DNA from: Tepidanaerobacter acetatoxydans Re1
Lineage (GTDB): Bacteria; Bacillota; Thermosediminibacteria; Thermosediminibacterales; Tepidanaerobacteraceae
Assembly (NCBI RefSeq): GCF_000328765.2
Contig: NC_019954.2
Coordinates: 2,629,780-2,693,779, forward strand
DNA: 64,000 nt
Reading direction: 5' to 3'
Shown here piece by piece: positions 27,912-36,266 of this stretch. Made by a program: the position numbers and the translations under genes. The notes below the pieces were generated by a model, which did no database searches, was not told the origin of the DNA, and was given only the letters and a program-made list of their open reading frames with translations. Numbering within the stretch: the first letter of the stretch is position 1; every line of letters starts with the position of its first letter.

Positions 27912-30545
27912 ATGTCCAAATCTAGTAATAAAAAACAGGCTTTAAGTCGAAAGGCAAAAATTTATAATGAACTACAAAGTCTGACCAGAGCCCTCTGTCT
28001 AAAAGGTTTTAATAGCGACAAAGAAATAGGCTTTAATGCAGAGTATATCGGTAACAAGGTAGGTGTCAGCAGAAATAATACGAGCAAGGAATTAAACCGC
28101 TTGCTTAGAGAGGGAAAAGTTCTAAAAATCAGGGGAAGACCTGTGCTTTATCTTGATAAACAGCTGATCGAAGGTTATTTTGCAATAAGTATAAAGAACC
28201 CGACTTTTTCCGATTTTAAGGACTTTATGCAGACTGTGAATAACTGCTCCGATGAATCAGACACAAATAGTAAAAAGGATGTTTATCCTGTCAGTTCTGT
28301 TAAAGGGTCAACTGGGGCATTGGATTCATTGGTGGGAGCTGACGGCAGCCTGAAAGCTCAGGTAGAACAGGCTAAAGCCGCCATACTGTATCCTCCCTTT
28401 GGACTTCATACTCTTATATCCGGTCCTACAGGCGTAGGTAAAACCACTTTCGCTGAAGCTATGTACCGTTTCGCTCTAGAGACTGGCCGATTACCTCAGG
28501 ACGCTCCCTTTATAGTATTCAACTGTGCTGATTATGCTGAAAACCCACAGCTAATCTTATCTCATCTTTTTGGACACATTAAAGGAGCTTTTACTGGAGC
28601 TGGCAGAACCAAAGAAGGCTTGGTCAGCCATGCCAATGGAGGTATCCTTTTTTTGGACGAAGCCCATCGTCTCCCACCTGAGGGTCAGGAAATGTTGTTT
28701 TTATTGATGGATAAAGGCATCTATAGAATGATGGGTGAAGCAGCTAATACTAGAAAAGCTAGAGTATTAATAATAGCTGCAACATCAGAGGCTCCGGAAA
28801 GCGTAATGTTAGATACTTTTTTAAGAAGAATCCCTGTTCTAATAAAGCTTCCTACGCTGAACGAAAGAAGCTTAAGGGAACGAATGAATTTAATCTGTCA
28901 ATTTTTTCAGGAGGAGTCAGAGCGGGTTAAAGTTTCGATCAAGGTCTCAAAGGAAGTATTGAAGGCATTTTTGCTGTATGATTGCCCAAACAACATAGGT
29001 CAGTTGAAAAGTGATATCCAACTGATTTGTGCAAAAGCTTTTTTGGATTACATAACATATAAGGATGAGTTAATGGAGATAAGGTTGTCTCAGCTTTCCC
29101 ATCAGGTGCGAGAAGGTTTGTTCAAGACAGAAGGAAAGAGAAAGGAAATCATTCAGATATTCAGTCTATTGGAAACAGACAGTATTCTGTTCGACGGTAA
29201 AAATCCTGGAGGTGCCGGTGGGTTGTTTAATAGGATTTTAGTGGATGACTACAAAATGGCTGTGGATTTTTATGACTTAATCGAGAAGAGTTGGAAGCGA
29301 TATTCCAAGGCAGGACTTTCCGGAAAACAAATAAGAGAAAAAATAGATAAAAATATTAAAAATTACTTCCAGAATTTCTCGGTCAGGCTTAATAGTACCA
29401 GTAACGTTCCTGCCAATAGACTTATTATATCGAATATCATCGATCAATCCATATTGCAAAAAGTAGAGGATACCTTATCTGAGCTTAGTGCCGATTTTGA
29501 TTTTTTATTTAATCGAAAAATCGTATATAGTCTAGCTCTTCACATAGAAACACTGATAGAACGATTGAAACGCGGAACGGTGATATCTCATCCCGACAGA
29601 AAAAGTATAAAAAAAGAACATCCTGAAGAGTATCAACTAGCTTTAAAGATCATGCATAGTTTGGAAAATAAACTTTTAATTCCCATACCGGAAGATGAAG
29701 CTGCATTTTTGGCCATGTTTTTATATGCAGTAAGGACAGGAAAAGACAGTGGCAACATCGGAGTCCTCGTTATAGCCCATGGTCCTGCAGTAGCTAGTGG
29801 TATGGCCCACGTAGCCAATAAGCTTCTCGGTGTTGACCATGCTCATGCTGTAGATATGCCCTTGGAGCTTAGTGTTGAAGATGCCCTTGAAAAAACAATA
29901 GAAGAAATAAAACGATTGAACACCGGCAAGGGAGTATTAATGCTGGTAGATATGGGATCACTCAAAGCCTTTGGCGAAATAGCCACGGAAAAAACCGGAA
30001 TCCCAACGAAAGTGATTGAGATGGTAAGCACTCCTATGGTAATAGAAGCCACTCGGAAGGCCATAGTGCCGGGTATGGACTTAGAAACTCTGGAGGAGGA
30101 TGTAAAGAATATAAGTCCATTTATTGGTCAATCAGTAGACAGTGAAGAATTAAAAATATACTCCGAAGGTTCGGGTAAACGATTTTTTGAAAGGATGCTG
30201 ATTGATACACTGGGTAAGACATTAACTTTTTTAAACCCCGAAAAAGCTTTTGATACTTTAAAGTATACATTGGAGAGAATTTTAGAAGATATTGGCGAGG
30301 ATCTTAATGATGATATGCTCGTAAAATTCACGTTTCACTGTTCTTGCATGATTGAAAGGGTTTTAGTTCATGAACCGCTTCCTTATAAAAATATAGAGTT
30401 AGTTGAAATGCATAATCGCATACTGTTTAATATATTGAAAAAACATTTTACCTTAGCAGGGGAAGTTTTTGGAGTGACAATTCCTGATACAGAAATTGCT
30501 TATGTGGCCAAGATATTCGATACACATCTTGATACACAATTATAA
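27912..30545 (+). CDS. LevR-type sigma-54 activator with PTS regulation domains
   Basis: 877 residues. An N-terminal winged helix (about 25-80; GNKVGVSRNNTSKEL) precedes the AAA+ sigma-54 activation domain with Walker A GPTGVGKTT (near 172), the GAFTGA loop (near 223) and Walker B GGILFLDEAHRL (near 243). Then come PRD1 (about 470-580), an EIIA-Man-like domain with H near 621 (IAHGPAVASGMA), and PRD2 (about 780-875; FHCSCMIERVL). PTS phosphorylation of these histidines sets activity in LevR/ManR relatives. It sits directly upstream of a mannose-family PTS operon with a sigma-54 promoter. Confidence 0.95.
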   Translation: MSKSSNKKQALSRKAKIYNELQSLTRALCLKGFNSDKEIGFNAEYIGNKVGVSRNNTSKELNRLLREGKVLKIRGRPVLYLDKQLIEGYFAISIKNPTFSDFKDFMQTVNNCSDESDTNSKKDVYPVSSVKGSTGALDSLVGADGSLKAQVEQAKAAILYPPFGLHTLISGPTGVGKTTFAEAMYRFALETGRLPQDAPFIVFNCADYAENPQLILSHLFGHIKGAFTGAGRTKEGLVSHANGGILFLDEAHRLPPEGQEMLFLLMDKGIYRMMGEAANTRKARVLIIAATSEAPESVMLDTFLRRIPVLIKLPTLNERSLRERMNLICQFFQEESERVKVSIKVSKEVLKAFLLYDCPNNIGQLKSDIQLICAKAFLDYITYKDELMEIRLSQLSHQVREGLFKTEGKRKEIIQIFSLLETDSILFDGKNPGGAGGLFNRILVDDYKMAVDFYDLIEKSWKRYSKAGLSGKQIREKIDKNIKNYFQNFSVRLNSTSNVPANRLIISNIIDQSILQKVEDTLSELSADFDFLFNRKIVYSLALHIETLIERLKRGTVISHPDRKSIKKEHPEEYQLALKIMHSLENKLLIPIPEDEAAFLAMFLYAVRTGKDSGNIGVLVIAHGPAVASGMAHVANKLLGVDHAHAVDMPLELSVEDALEKTIEEIKRLNTGKGVLMLVDMGSLKAFGEIATEKTGIPTKVIEMVSTPMVIEATRKAIVPGMDLETLEEDVKNISPFIGQSVDSEELKIYSEGSGKRFFERMLIDTLGKTLTFLNPEKAFDTLKYTLERILEDIGEDLNDDMLVKFTFHCSCMIERVLVHEPLPYKNIELVEMHNRILFNILKKHFTLAGEVFGVTIPDTEIAYVAKIFDTHLDTQL

Positions 30546-30547
30546 AC

Positions 30548-30667
30548 TTGATACTAATAATGTTTTTATTGATACGGATACCTTTTACCCCGATTTGAAT
30601 TGGTTCAAACCGGGGATTTTTTCTTGATATTTATGAACCCAAAGGCATGTTTGTTATCAATTGATAC
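30548..30667 (+). promoter_or_regulatory. Repeated TTGATAC motifs and palindrome (candidate activator binding sites)
   Basis: TTGATAC occurs at 30548-30554, 30569-30575 and 30661-30667. The last is part of a perfect palindrome TATCAATTGATA at 30655-30666, 17 bases upstream of the sigma-54 promoter. These are the obvious candidates for enhancer sites of the LevR-type protein, interrupted by the terminator at 30588-30622. Confidence 0.5.
30588..30622 (+). terminator. Terminator of the LevR-type gene
   Basis: CCCCGaTTTGAA-TTGG-TTCAAAcCGGGG followed by ATTTTTT, a textbook intrinsic terminator 43 bases after the stop. It isolates the activator gene from the PTS operon. Confidence 0.92.
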
Positions 30668-30683
30668 GCAAGTAGAAAATTCA

Positions 30684-30699
30684 TGGCATGATTATTGCA
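30684..30699 (+). promoter_or_regulatory. Sigma-54 (-24/-12) promoter of the PTS operon
   Basis: TGGCATGATTATTGCA matches the consensus TGGCAC-N5-TTGCA with GG and GC at the required spacing. It lies about 90 bases ahead of the EIIA start and immediately after the activator gene. Confidence 0.9.
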
Positions 30700-30787
30700 A
30701 TCAAATATTGAACGTAAGACAACAGAGGTGGAAATTGAGCAATCTTCACTTTGAACTAGCATTTATATACTGTAAGGGGATGATTAT

Positions 30788-31204
30788 ATGATAAGCTTGC
30801 TTGTAGTAACCCATGGAAATTTAGGCAAAGAACTTATTAAGAGTGCAGAGTTAATAGCAGGAAAACAAGATGATGTTGCTGCTTTAGGACTGTTCCTCGA
30901 AGACGGCATTGATAGCTTTAAGGAGCGAGTAAATAACAAAATTCAGTCATTGAATCGTGGCGAAGGTGTAATGGTCTTTGTCGACTTATACGGAGGAAGT
31001 CCATGTAATGTGATGGCAATAAATATGAAAGACCAAAAAAATCTCAAACAGTCAAAAATTGAATGCATAAGCGGAGTAAACCTGCCTATGATCTTAGAAG
31101 CTATGACCATGAGAAAATCTATGAGTCTAAGAGAACTAAAAAATCATTGCATGCAAATAGGTTGCTCAGGAATCAAAGATATCTTCCAAGAAATATATTC
31201 TTAA
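30788..31204 (+). CDS. PTS mannose/fructose/sorbose-family EIIA component
   Basis: 138 residues, cytoplasmic phosphocarrier. The phosphorylated histidine is H9 in VVTHGNLGKEL, and the active-site loop VFVDLYGGSPCNVM is conserved. It receives phosphate from HPr and passes it to EIIB encoded 28 bases downstream. ATG behind AAGGGGATG. First gene of the sigma-54 controlled operon. Confidence 0.94.
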   Translation: MISLLVVTHGNLGKELIKSAELIAGKQDDVAALGLFLEDGIDSFKERVNNKIQSLNRGEGVMVFVDLYGGSPCNVMAINMKDQKNLKQSKIECISGVNLPMILEAMTMRKSMSLRELKNHCMQIGCSGIKDIFQEIYS

Positions 31205-31232
31205 TACTTGATATTAGAGAGGAGGTGACTCA

Positions 31233-31721
31233 ATGGCTGAAGTCGTGTTATACAGAATTGATGAGAGACTTATTCATGGTCAAGTCATGACTGCATGGCT
31301 AGGAACAGTAGGCGCAGAAAATATCGCAATCATAGATGATATATTGTCCAAGGATTCATTTATGCAAAATATTTTTAAAATGGCTGTACCTCAAGAAATT
31401 TCCGTTGATATTTTATCAGTCAATGATGCAATTGATGTTCTAAAAAAACAATCTTTTAAAAAGCGCACTATTGTTTTGATGAAGACTATCAAAACTGCTA
31501 CAAGACTCATTGATGCAGGTGTCAAAATAGATTCGATAAACCTAGGGGGAATCGGTGCAGCAGCTGGTAGGAAGCCATTTTATAAGAATGTTTTTGCATC
31601 GCCGGAAGAAGTGGAAATGCTAAAAAAGTTAGTAAATAAGGGGATAAACGTTTACTACCAAGTAGTACCCGAACAATCAGCAGTATCAATTAAAAAGATA
31701 TTGGAGGATAAGGGGGTTTAA
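31233..31721 (+). CDS. PTS mannose/fructose/sorbose-family EIIB component
   Basis: 162 residues. H15 in RIDERLIHGQVMTAW is the phosphorylation site of this family, and the C-terminal VYYQVVPEQSAVSIKKIL is typical. It phosphorylates the incoming sugar at the EIIC/EIID channel. Strong GAGAGGAGG ribosome binding site; only 2 bases separate it from EIIC. Confidence 0.95.
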   Translation: MAEVVLYRIDERLIHGQVMTAWLGTVGAENIAIIDDILSKDSFMQNIFKMAVPQEISVDILSVNDAIDVLKKQSFKKRTIVLMKTIKTATRLIDAGVKIDSINLGGIGAAAGRKPFYKNVFASPEEVEMLKKLVNKGINVYYQVVPEQSAVSIKKILEDKGV

Positions 31722-31723
31722 AT

Positions 31724-32479
31724 ATGAATATTTCTTTTATGCAAGCATTGATGGTAGGAGTTGTATGTTGGCTAGCTCATAGTGCAGTACTTGGCTATTC
31801 TATCTGTGGATCTATGTGGAGCCCGATTGTGTTGGGATTTCCTGTTGGATTAATCATTGGTAACGTGCCCGAAGCAATGAAGGTTGCTGCTTGCGTGCAG
31901 TTACCTTATTTGGGGATTACCGGGGCAGGACTAGCCTTGCCCTCTGATGCCATATTAGCTGGCACTGTAGGTACAGCGCTAGCCGTTCTTACAGGAGTAA
32001 GTCCGCAAGCTGCAGTAACTCTGGCGGTACCTATCGGTCTTCTGGGGATATTACTACATCAGGTAAGGATGGGGACCAATGCCATTTGGCAACATATGAT
32101 GGATCAGTATGCTGAAAAAGGTGATGGTAGCAAGTTTTTCTTGTTTCATGTAATTATCCCACAAGCTATGTTATTTGTACTTTATGGCATTCCAACTTTT
32201 TTAGCCGTATATTACGGTAATACAGCGGTACAAGCCCTTTTGAATGCTATCCCGGAAAGACTTATGCACTCTCTGGAGGTTATCGGCGGTATGATGCCGG
32301 CAGTTGGTATTGCTCTTAGTATGAGAGTTATAGGAAAAAAGTCGATACTTCCATACTTTTTCGTCGGGTTCTTGTTGACACAGTATATGAATCTAGGAAT
32401 ACTACCTGTCGCTGTGTTAGCAACCTGTATAGCGTTTATCAACCTCGAGTTAAAGGGAGGTTTAAATAATGGCAACTAA
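31724..32479 (+). CDS. PTS mannose/fructose/sorbose-family EIIC component
   Basis: 251 residues, an integral membrane permease with about seven to eight hydrophobic segments. Family landmarks include GFPVGLIIGNVPEAMKVAA and PYLGITGAGLALPSDAILAG. It forms the translocation unit with EIID, which it overlaps by 11 bases. Substrate specificity within the family cannot be read from the sequence. Confidence 0.94.
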   Translation: MNISFMQALMVGVVCWLAHSAVLGYSICGSMWSPIVLGFPVGLIIGNVPEAMKVAACVQLPYLGITGAGLALPSDAILAGTVGTALAVLTGVSPQAAVTLAVPIGLLGILLHQVRMGTNAIWQHMMDQYAEKGDGSKFFLFHVIIPQAMLFVLYGIPTFLAVYYGNTAVQALLNAIPERLMHSLEVIGGMMPAVGIALSMRVIGKKSILPYFFVGFLLTQYMNLGILPVAVLATCIAFINLELKGGLNNGN

Positions 32480-33299
32480 AGATAATAAAGAGAAAAGACT
32501 TACTCGACAGGATATATTTAAAGCTTGGTTTAGATGGCAATGGTTTATTGAATCATGTCCCAGTTGGGAAAGGTTGCAGGCCTCAGGGTTTTTGTACTCC
32601 ATCAGTGATGCTTTAGATAAGCTGTATTCCGATATAAGTGAAAAAGCATCAGCCTTTATGCGACATTTAGTTTTTTATAACTCTCAAGGCAACTGGGGTT
32701 CAATTATCGGCGGCATAGTCTTAGCCATGGAAGAGGAAAGAGCTAATGGTGCAGAGCTTTCTGATGAAGCAATAAATGGTTTGAAAACTGGCCTTATGGG
32801 ACCATTGGCAGGCATAGGCGATACTATAGATTGGGGAACCTTAGTACCATTAGCGGTATCTATAGGGCTTCCTTTTGCTATGAATGGAAATTCCCTTGGT
32901 TCAATTATACCCTTTCTATTGATAAGCTGTATTATGCTAGGCGAATCTTATTTCTTGTTTTTCAGAGGCTACCAATATGGTCAACAGTCGATTGCTAGCT
33001 TACTAGAAAGTGGATCAATCAATAAACTCATTTATGCTGCAGGAATAGTTGGCATGTCGGTGCTTGGAGCCTTGACTGGTTCTTATGTTAATCTGTCGAC
33101 ACAAATAACAATTCCTATTGCCGGCGGTCAAGCATTGTCACTACAGACTGATGTGCTGGATAACATTTTAAAAGGGATTTTGCCTTTGGGGTTAGTTCTT
33201 TTCTGCTGGCAGATGATGCTTCGAAAAAAGAAGATAACTACCATTATGTTGTATCTTCTCATAATTGGAATTATAGGAGGTTCTTTGTATATATTCTAA
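32469..33299 (+). CDS. PTS mannose/fructose/sorbose-family EIID component
   Basis: 276 residues. The N-terminal amphipathic region with FKAWFRWQWFIESCPSWERL is diagnostic of EIID, as is GLKTGLMGPLAGIGDTIDWG. Hydrophobic helices are concentrated in the C-terminal half. It is the second membrane subunit of the transporter, specific to the mannose superfamily of PTS. Confidence 0.95.
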   Translation: MATKDNKEKRLTRQDIFKAWFRWQWFIESCPSWERLQASGFLYSISDALDKLYSDISEKASAFMRHLVFYNSQGNWGSIIGGIVLAMEEERANGAELSDEAINGLKTGLMGPLAGIGDTIDWGTLVPLAVSIGLPFAMNGNSLGSIIPFLLISCIMLGESYFLFFRGYQYGQQSIASLLESGSINKLIYAAGIVGMSVLGALTGSYVNLSTQITIPIAGGQALSLQTDVLDNILKGILPLGLVLFCWQMMLRKKKITTIMLYLLIIGIIGGSLYIF

Positions 33300-33318
33300 A
33301 TCAAAGGAGGACATTGAT

Positions 33319-34356
33319 ATGGCAAAGATGCGAGCTATAGTCTTTACAGGTCCGGAAAAACTGGAGATAAGGGAGCTAGATGTTCCTAAACCCGGTCCCG
33401 GCGAAGCTCTCATTCGTGTGAAAGCATGCAATATTTGTACTACTGAACAAGGACAGTACTTGGGTAAAAGGCCATTGAACTATCCGTATATCGGCGGCCA
33501 CGAATTCGGGGGTATTGTAGAGGAATTAGGCCCAGATACAGGAGAAGATATAGCTGTTGGAGATCACGTGGCGTGTGGCTATACTTTCTGTGGCCAATGC
33601 TGGTACTGCAGGAGAGGCATATATACTAACTGCCCAACGCTATATAAGACCGATATAAGGTATGACGGCTATTATGGCATGTTCGGTTTAGCTGATTATC
33701 TAGTAATGCCTGTCAAAACTATATATAGTTTTAGTAAATCCATTCCCTTTGCAGATATAGGCTTTGAAGAGCCTCTTGGCACCGTGATACACGGCCAGAA
33801 GCGGTTGGGTATCCAGCCGGGAGATACGGTAGCTGTCTTTGGAGCAGGAACTATGGGAATGTTAAATATGATGATGGCTCGAAATCATGGAGCTAAAACT
33901 GTCATAATTGATATTAAGCAAGAACGCTTGGAGAAAGCTAAGGGCATGGGGTGTGATTTTGTCATAAACTCTAAGGAAGAAGATATAGAAGATTCCATAA
34001 ATAGCTTGACCGAAAGTAGGGGTGTCGATCACGTTATAGTAGCAGTAGGGAATACCATTGCCAATAATCAGGCTTTAAAAATTGTCAGGCACAAGGGTAA
34101 TGTACTGTTTTTTGCCGCCGGTTATCCGAAACCTGAAATTACTGTTGATCCAAACAATATTCATTACACAGAAGTTGCCCTTATCGGAACCTATGGTGGA
34201 GATCCTGATGATTTCCGAGCAGCTTGTGAATTGATTAATTCAAAGAAAATTGATGTTAAAGCATTGTTGGATGAAAAATATACGGTAGAAGAAGCTGAAC
34301 AGGCTTTTAAGCGAGCTACTTCAGGTTCGGCTTATAGAGTTACTATAGAATTTTAA
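33319..34356 (+). CDS. Zinc-dependent alcohol dehydrogenase (polyol- or sugar-phosphate type)
   Basis: 345-residue MDR-family enzyme. Catalytic zinc ligands lie in CNICTTEQ and GGHEFGGIVEE, the structural zinc in CGQCWYCRRGIYTNC, and the NAD(P) Rossmann motif is VFGAGTMGMLNMMMA. Its place between PTS genes and an aldolase resembles galactitol-1-phosphate dehydrogenase or sorbose-1-phosphate reductase, so it probably oxidises or reduces the phosphorylated PTS product. The exact substrate is unknown. Strong AAAGGAGG before the ATG. Confidence 0.88.
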   Translation: MAKMRAIVFTGPEKLEIRELDVPKPGPGEALIRVKACNICTTEQGQYLGKRPLNYPYIGGHEFGGIVEELGPDTGEDIAVGDHVACGYTFCGQCWYCRRGIYTNCPTLYKTDIRYDGYYGMFGLADYLVMPVKTIYSFSKSIPFADIGFEEPLGTVIHGQKRLGIQPGDTVAVFGAGTMGMLNMMMARNHGAKTVIIDIKQERLEKAKGMGCDFVINSKEEDIEDSINSLTESRGVDHVIVAVGNTIANNQALKIVRHKGNVLFFAAGYPKPEITVDPNNIHYTEVALIGTYGGDPDDFRAACELINSKKIDVKALLDEKYTVEEAEQAFKRATSGSAYRVTIEF

Positions 34357-34369
34357 AGGATGTGGTTTT

Positions 34370-35212
34370 ATGCTTTGCAGAATGGATGATATCTTGAAAA
34401 AAGCTACCCAAGAGCAATACGGTGTAGCTGCACCTAATGTGTGGAACTTAGAGACTATAAAGGCAGCTGTAGGAATTGCAGAGAAATTAAAGTCACCTAT
34501 TATTTTGGATTACGGTGAAGGCGGATATGAGGAAAATATCTTTGAAGTAGCCATGATTGCCAAGCATTATGGTGAAAATGCAAGTGTTCCTGTAGCTATC
34601 AATTTGGATCATGGCGAAACCTTCAAAGGTGCTGTTCGGGCTATAAAGGCAGGTTTTACTTCTATAATGGTAGATAGATCCAGTCGGCCCTTCGAGGAAA
34701 ACTTAAAGGATACTAAGGAACTATGTAAAATCGCTCATGCTGCCGATGTTAGCGTAGAAGCTGAACTAGGTCATGTTGGAGTAGGCGAAGAATATGCCGA
34801 TGATAATAATAGTTTTACCAAAGTTGAAGAAGCACAAATTTTCGTAAAAGAAACGGGAGTAGATTGCCTTGCAATAGCTGTAGGCACTGCTCACGGTCAT
34901 TATGCCGGTGTGCCGAAACTCGACTTTGAGCGGATAACCCAACTCAGAAACAGTCTTGATATTCCATTGGTTTTGCACGGAGGTTCATCTACCGGTGATG
35001 AAGCTCTGCAGAAAGCCATAAAAAGTGGTATCTCAAAGGTAAATTTATTCACAGATCTGAGTGACAAAGCTATAGATTTTATGAAAAAAATGTTGGAAAT
35101 AGAATCAGCTAAGCAGATTAATCTTATAGACTTTTACGATGAAGGAATAAAGGGCTATAGTAGCGAGCTAGAAAGATATATACGGCTGTTTGGTTCTGAC
35201 AACAAGGCTTAA
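34370..35212 (+). CDS. Class II fructose/tagatose-bisphosphate-type aldolase
   Basis: 280-residue zinc aldolase. Conserved features: NLDHGETF with metal-binding His, EAELGHVG, GTAHGHYAG and VLHGGSSTG, and the phosphate-binding VNLFTDLS. In this operon it should cleave a ketose phosphate derived from the PTS substrate. If the substrate is a bisphosphate, a kinase is needed, and none is encoded in the operon. It is the last gene before a strong terminator. Confidence 0.9.
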   Translation: MLCRMDDILKKATQEQYGVAAPNVWNLETIKAAVGIAEKLKSPIILDYGEGGYEENIFEVAMIAKHYGENASVPVAINLDHGETFKGAVRAIKAGFTSIMVDRSSRPFEENLKDTKELCKIAHAADVSVEAELGHVGVGEEYADDNNSFTKVEEAQIFVKETGVDCLAIAVGTAHGHYAGVPKLDFERITQLRNSLDIPLVLHGGSSTGDEALQKAIKSGISKVNLFTDLSDKAIDFMKKMLEIESAKQINLIDFYDEGIKGYSSELERYIRLFGSDNKA

Positions 35213-35228
35213 GATTATTATTTTCATG

Positions 35229-35268
35229 AAGGTTTCGTAAAGCTATAAACTTTGCGAAACCTTTCATT
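35229..35268 (+). terminator. Terminator of the PTS operon
   Basis: AAGGTTTCGTAAAG pairs with CTTTGCGAAACCTT (one wobble) around CTATAAA, followed by a T-rich tract. It also excludes an upstream in-frame start at 35252 for the next gene. Confidence 0.88.
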
Positions 35269-35284
35269 TTCTTTAGGGAGGATA

Positions 35285-36163
35285 ATGCAATTGGGATTTT
35301 TGATGATTTTAATAACCTCTGTCCTATGGAGTTTTTCAGGTGTATTGATAAAAGCAGTTGACAATAATGTCAATGCATATGTCCTTTCATTTTCCACTTA
35401 CGTCTTTGCGGTATTGTTTTTGGGGGCATATCAGCTTATAAAAAATAAGAACTTGAAGGTTAATTTTGAAGATCCATGGATTTGGATTGCAGCTATTGGA
35501 AAAACAGCCGGTTATGTGTTTATGAATTTGGCTACGTATTTGGGATATGCCTATGGAGTTATTTTAATAAGTCCGATTCAAACAATTATCATGCTTTTAA
35601 TTAGCAAATTTTATTTTAAAGAAAGAATTTCTACCAAAAGCTGGGGAGCAGCTGTGTTGTGTATGCTGGGCATATTCATAATCGGTTGGAATGGTGCGCC
35701 TTTAAAAGATATATTGGATATAGGTTCAATCATGTTACTTTTATTGTATTTTCTATCTGGTGTAGGAGAAAGCATTCACGTGATCAGTGAAAAGGTTTTG
35801 ATAGAAAGAATGGATTCTATAAGTATTAATTATTCTATATTTATGATCTGCATGTTACTAACATGTCCCTTTCCATATATATTTGGTATTGACACAAAAC
35901 TACTAGATTTTAGGACAATAGTAGCTATGTTTTTCCTAGGAACTATTATCACTGGCTTAGGCTTTTATCTTTACACAGAAGCCATGAAAAAAATATCTTT
36001 TATATTGGCAGTGATTGAAATCAAGATGTCATCTTTATTTACGTTATTATGGGCGTGGCTTTTTTTAAAAGAACCTGTTACAGTCTATATTGTGTTAGGT
36101 GCTGTGTTATTTATTGTAGGAATTATTTTGTTAAACTTATTCCATGAAGAAAAAGCCAAATGA
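35285..36163 (+). CDS. EamA/DMT-family transporter
   Basis: About 292 residues with ten hydrophobic helices arranged as two EamA repeats (ILITSVLWSFSGVLIKAVD; TIITGLGFYLYTEAMK...LWAWLFLKEP). Members export or import amino acids, sugars or metabolites. The start is ATG 35285 or TTG 35291; AGGGAGG lies 3 and 9 bases upstream respectively, so the TTG may be used. Its position just past the PTS terminator does not establish a functional link. Confidence 0.85.
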   Translation: MQLGFLMILITSVLWSFSGVLIKAVDNNVNAYVLSFSTYVFAVLFLGAYQLIKNKNLKVNFEDPWIWIAAIGKTAGYVFMNLATYLGYAYGVILISPIQTIIMLLISKFYFKERISTKSWGAAVLCMLGIFIIGWNGAPLKDILDIGSIMLLLLYFLSGVGESIHVISEKVLIERMDSISINYSIFMICMLLTCPFPYIFGIDTKLLDFRTIVAMFFLGTIITGLGFYLYTEAMKKISFILAVIEIKMSSLFTLLWAWLFLKEPVTVYIVLGAVLFIVGIILLNLFHEEKAK

Positions 36164-36266
36164 CTTTTATTTGCAAAATCTATTGCATTCAACATAATTA
36201 GTTTTCTATGTAGCCGTCTTCATAAGATGGTCTGATATTAAAGAATATAAGATTAGTTTTTAACTT

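Noticed and set aside
35252-35284. Upstream start for the DMT transporter
   Set aside because: It falls inside the PTS operon terminator; AGGGAGG supports the start at 35285 or 35291.
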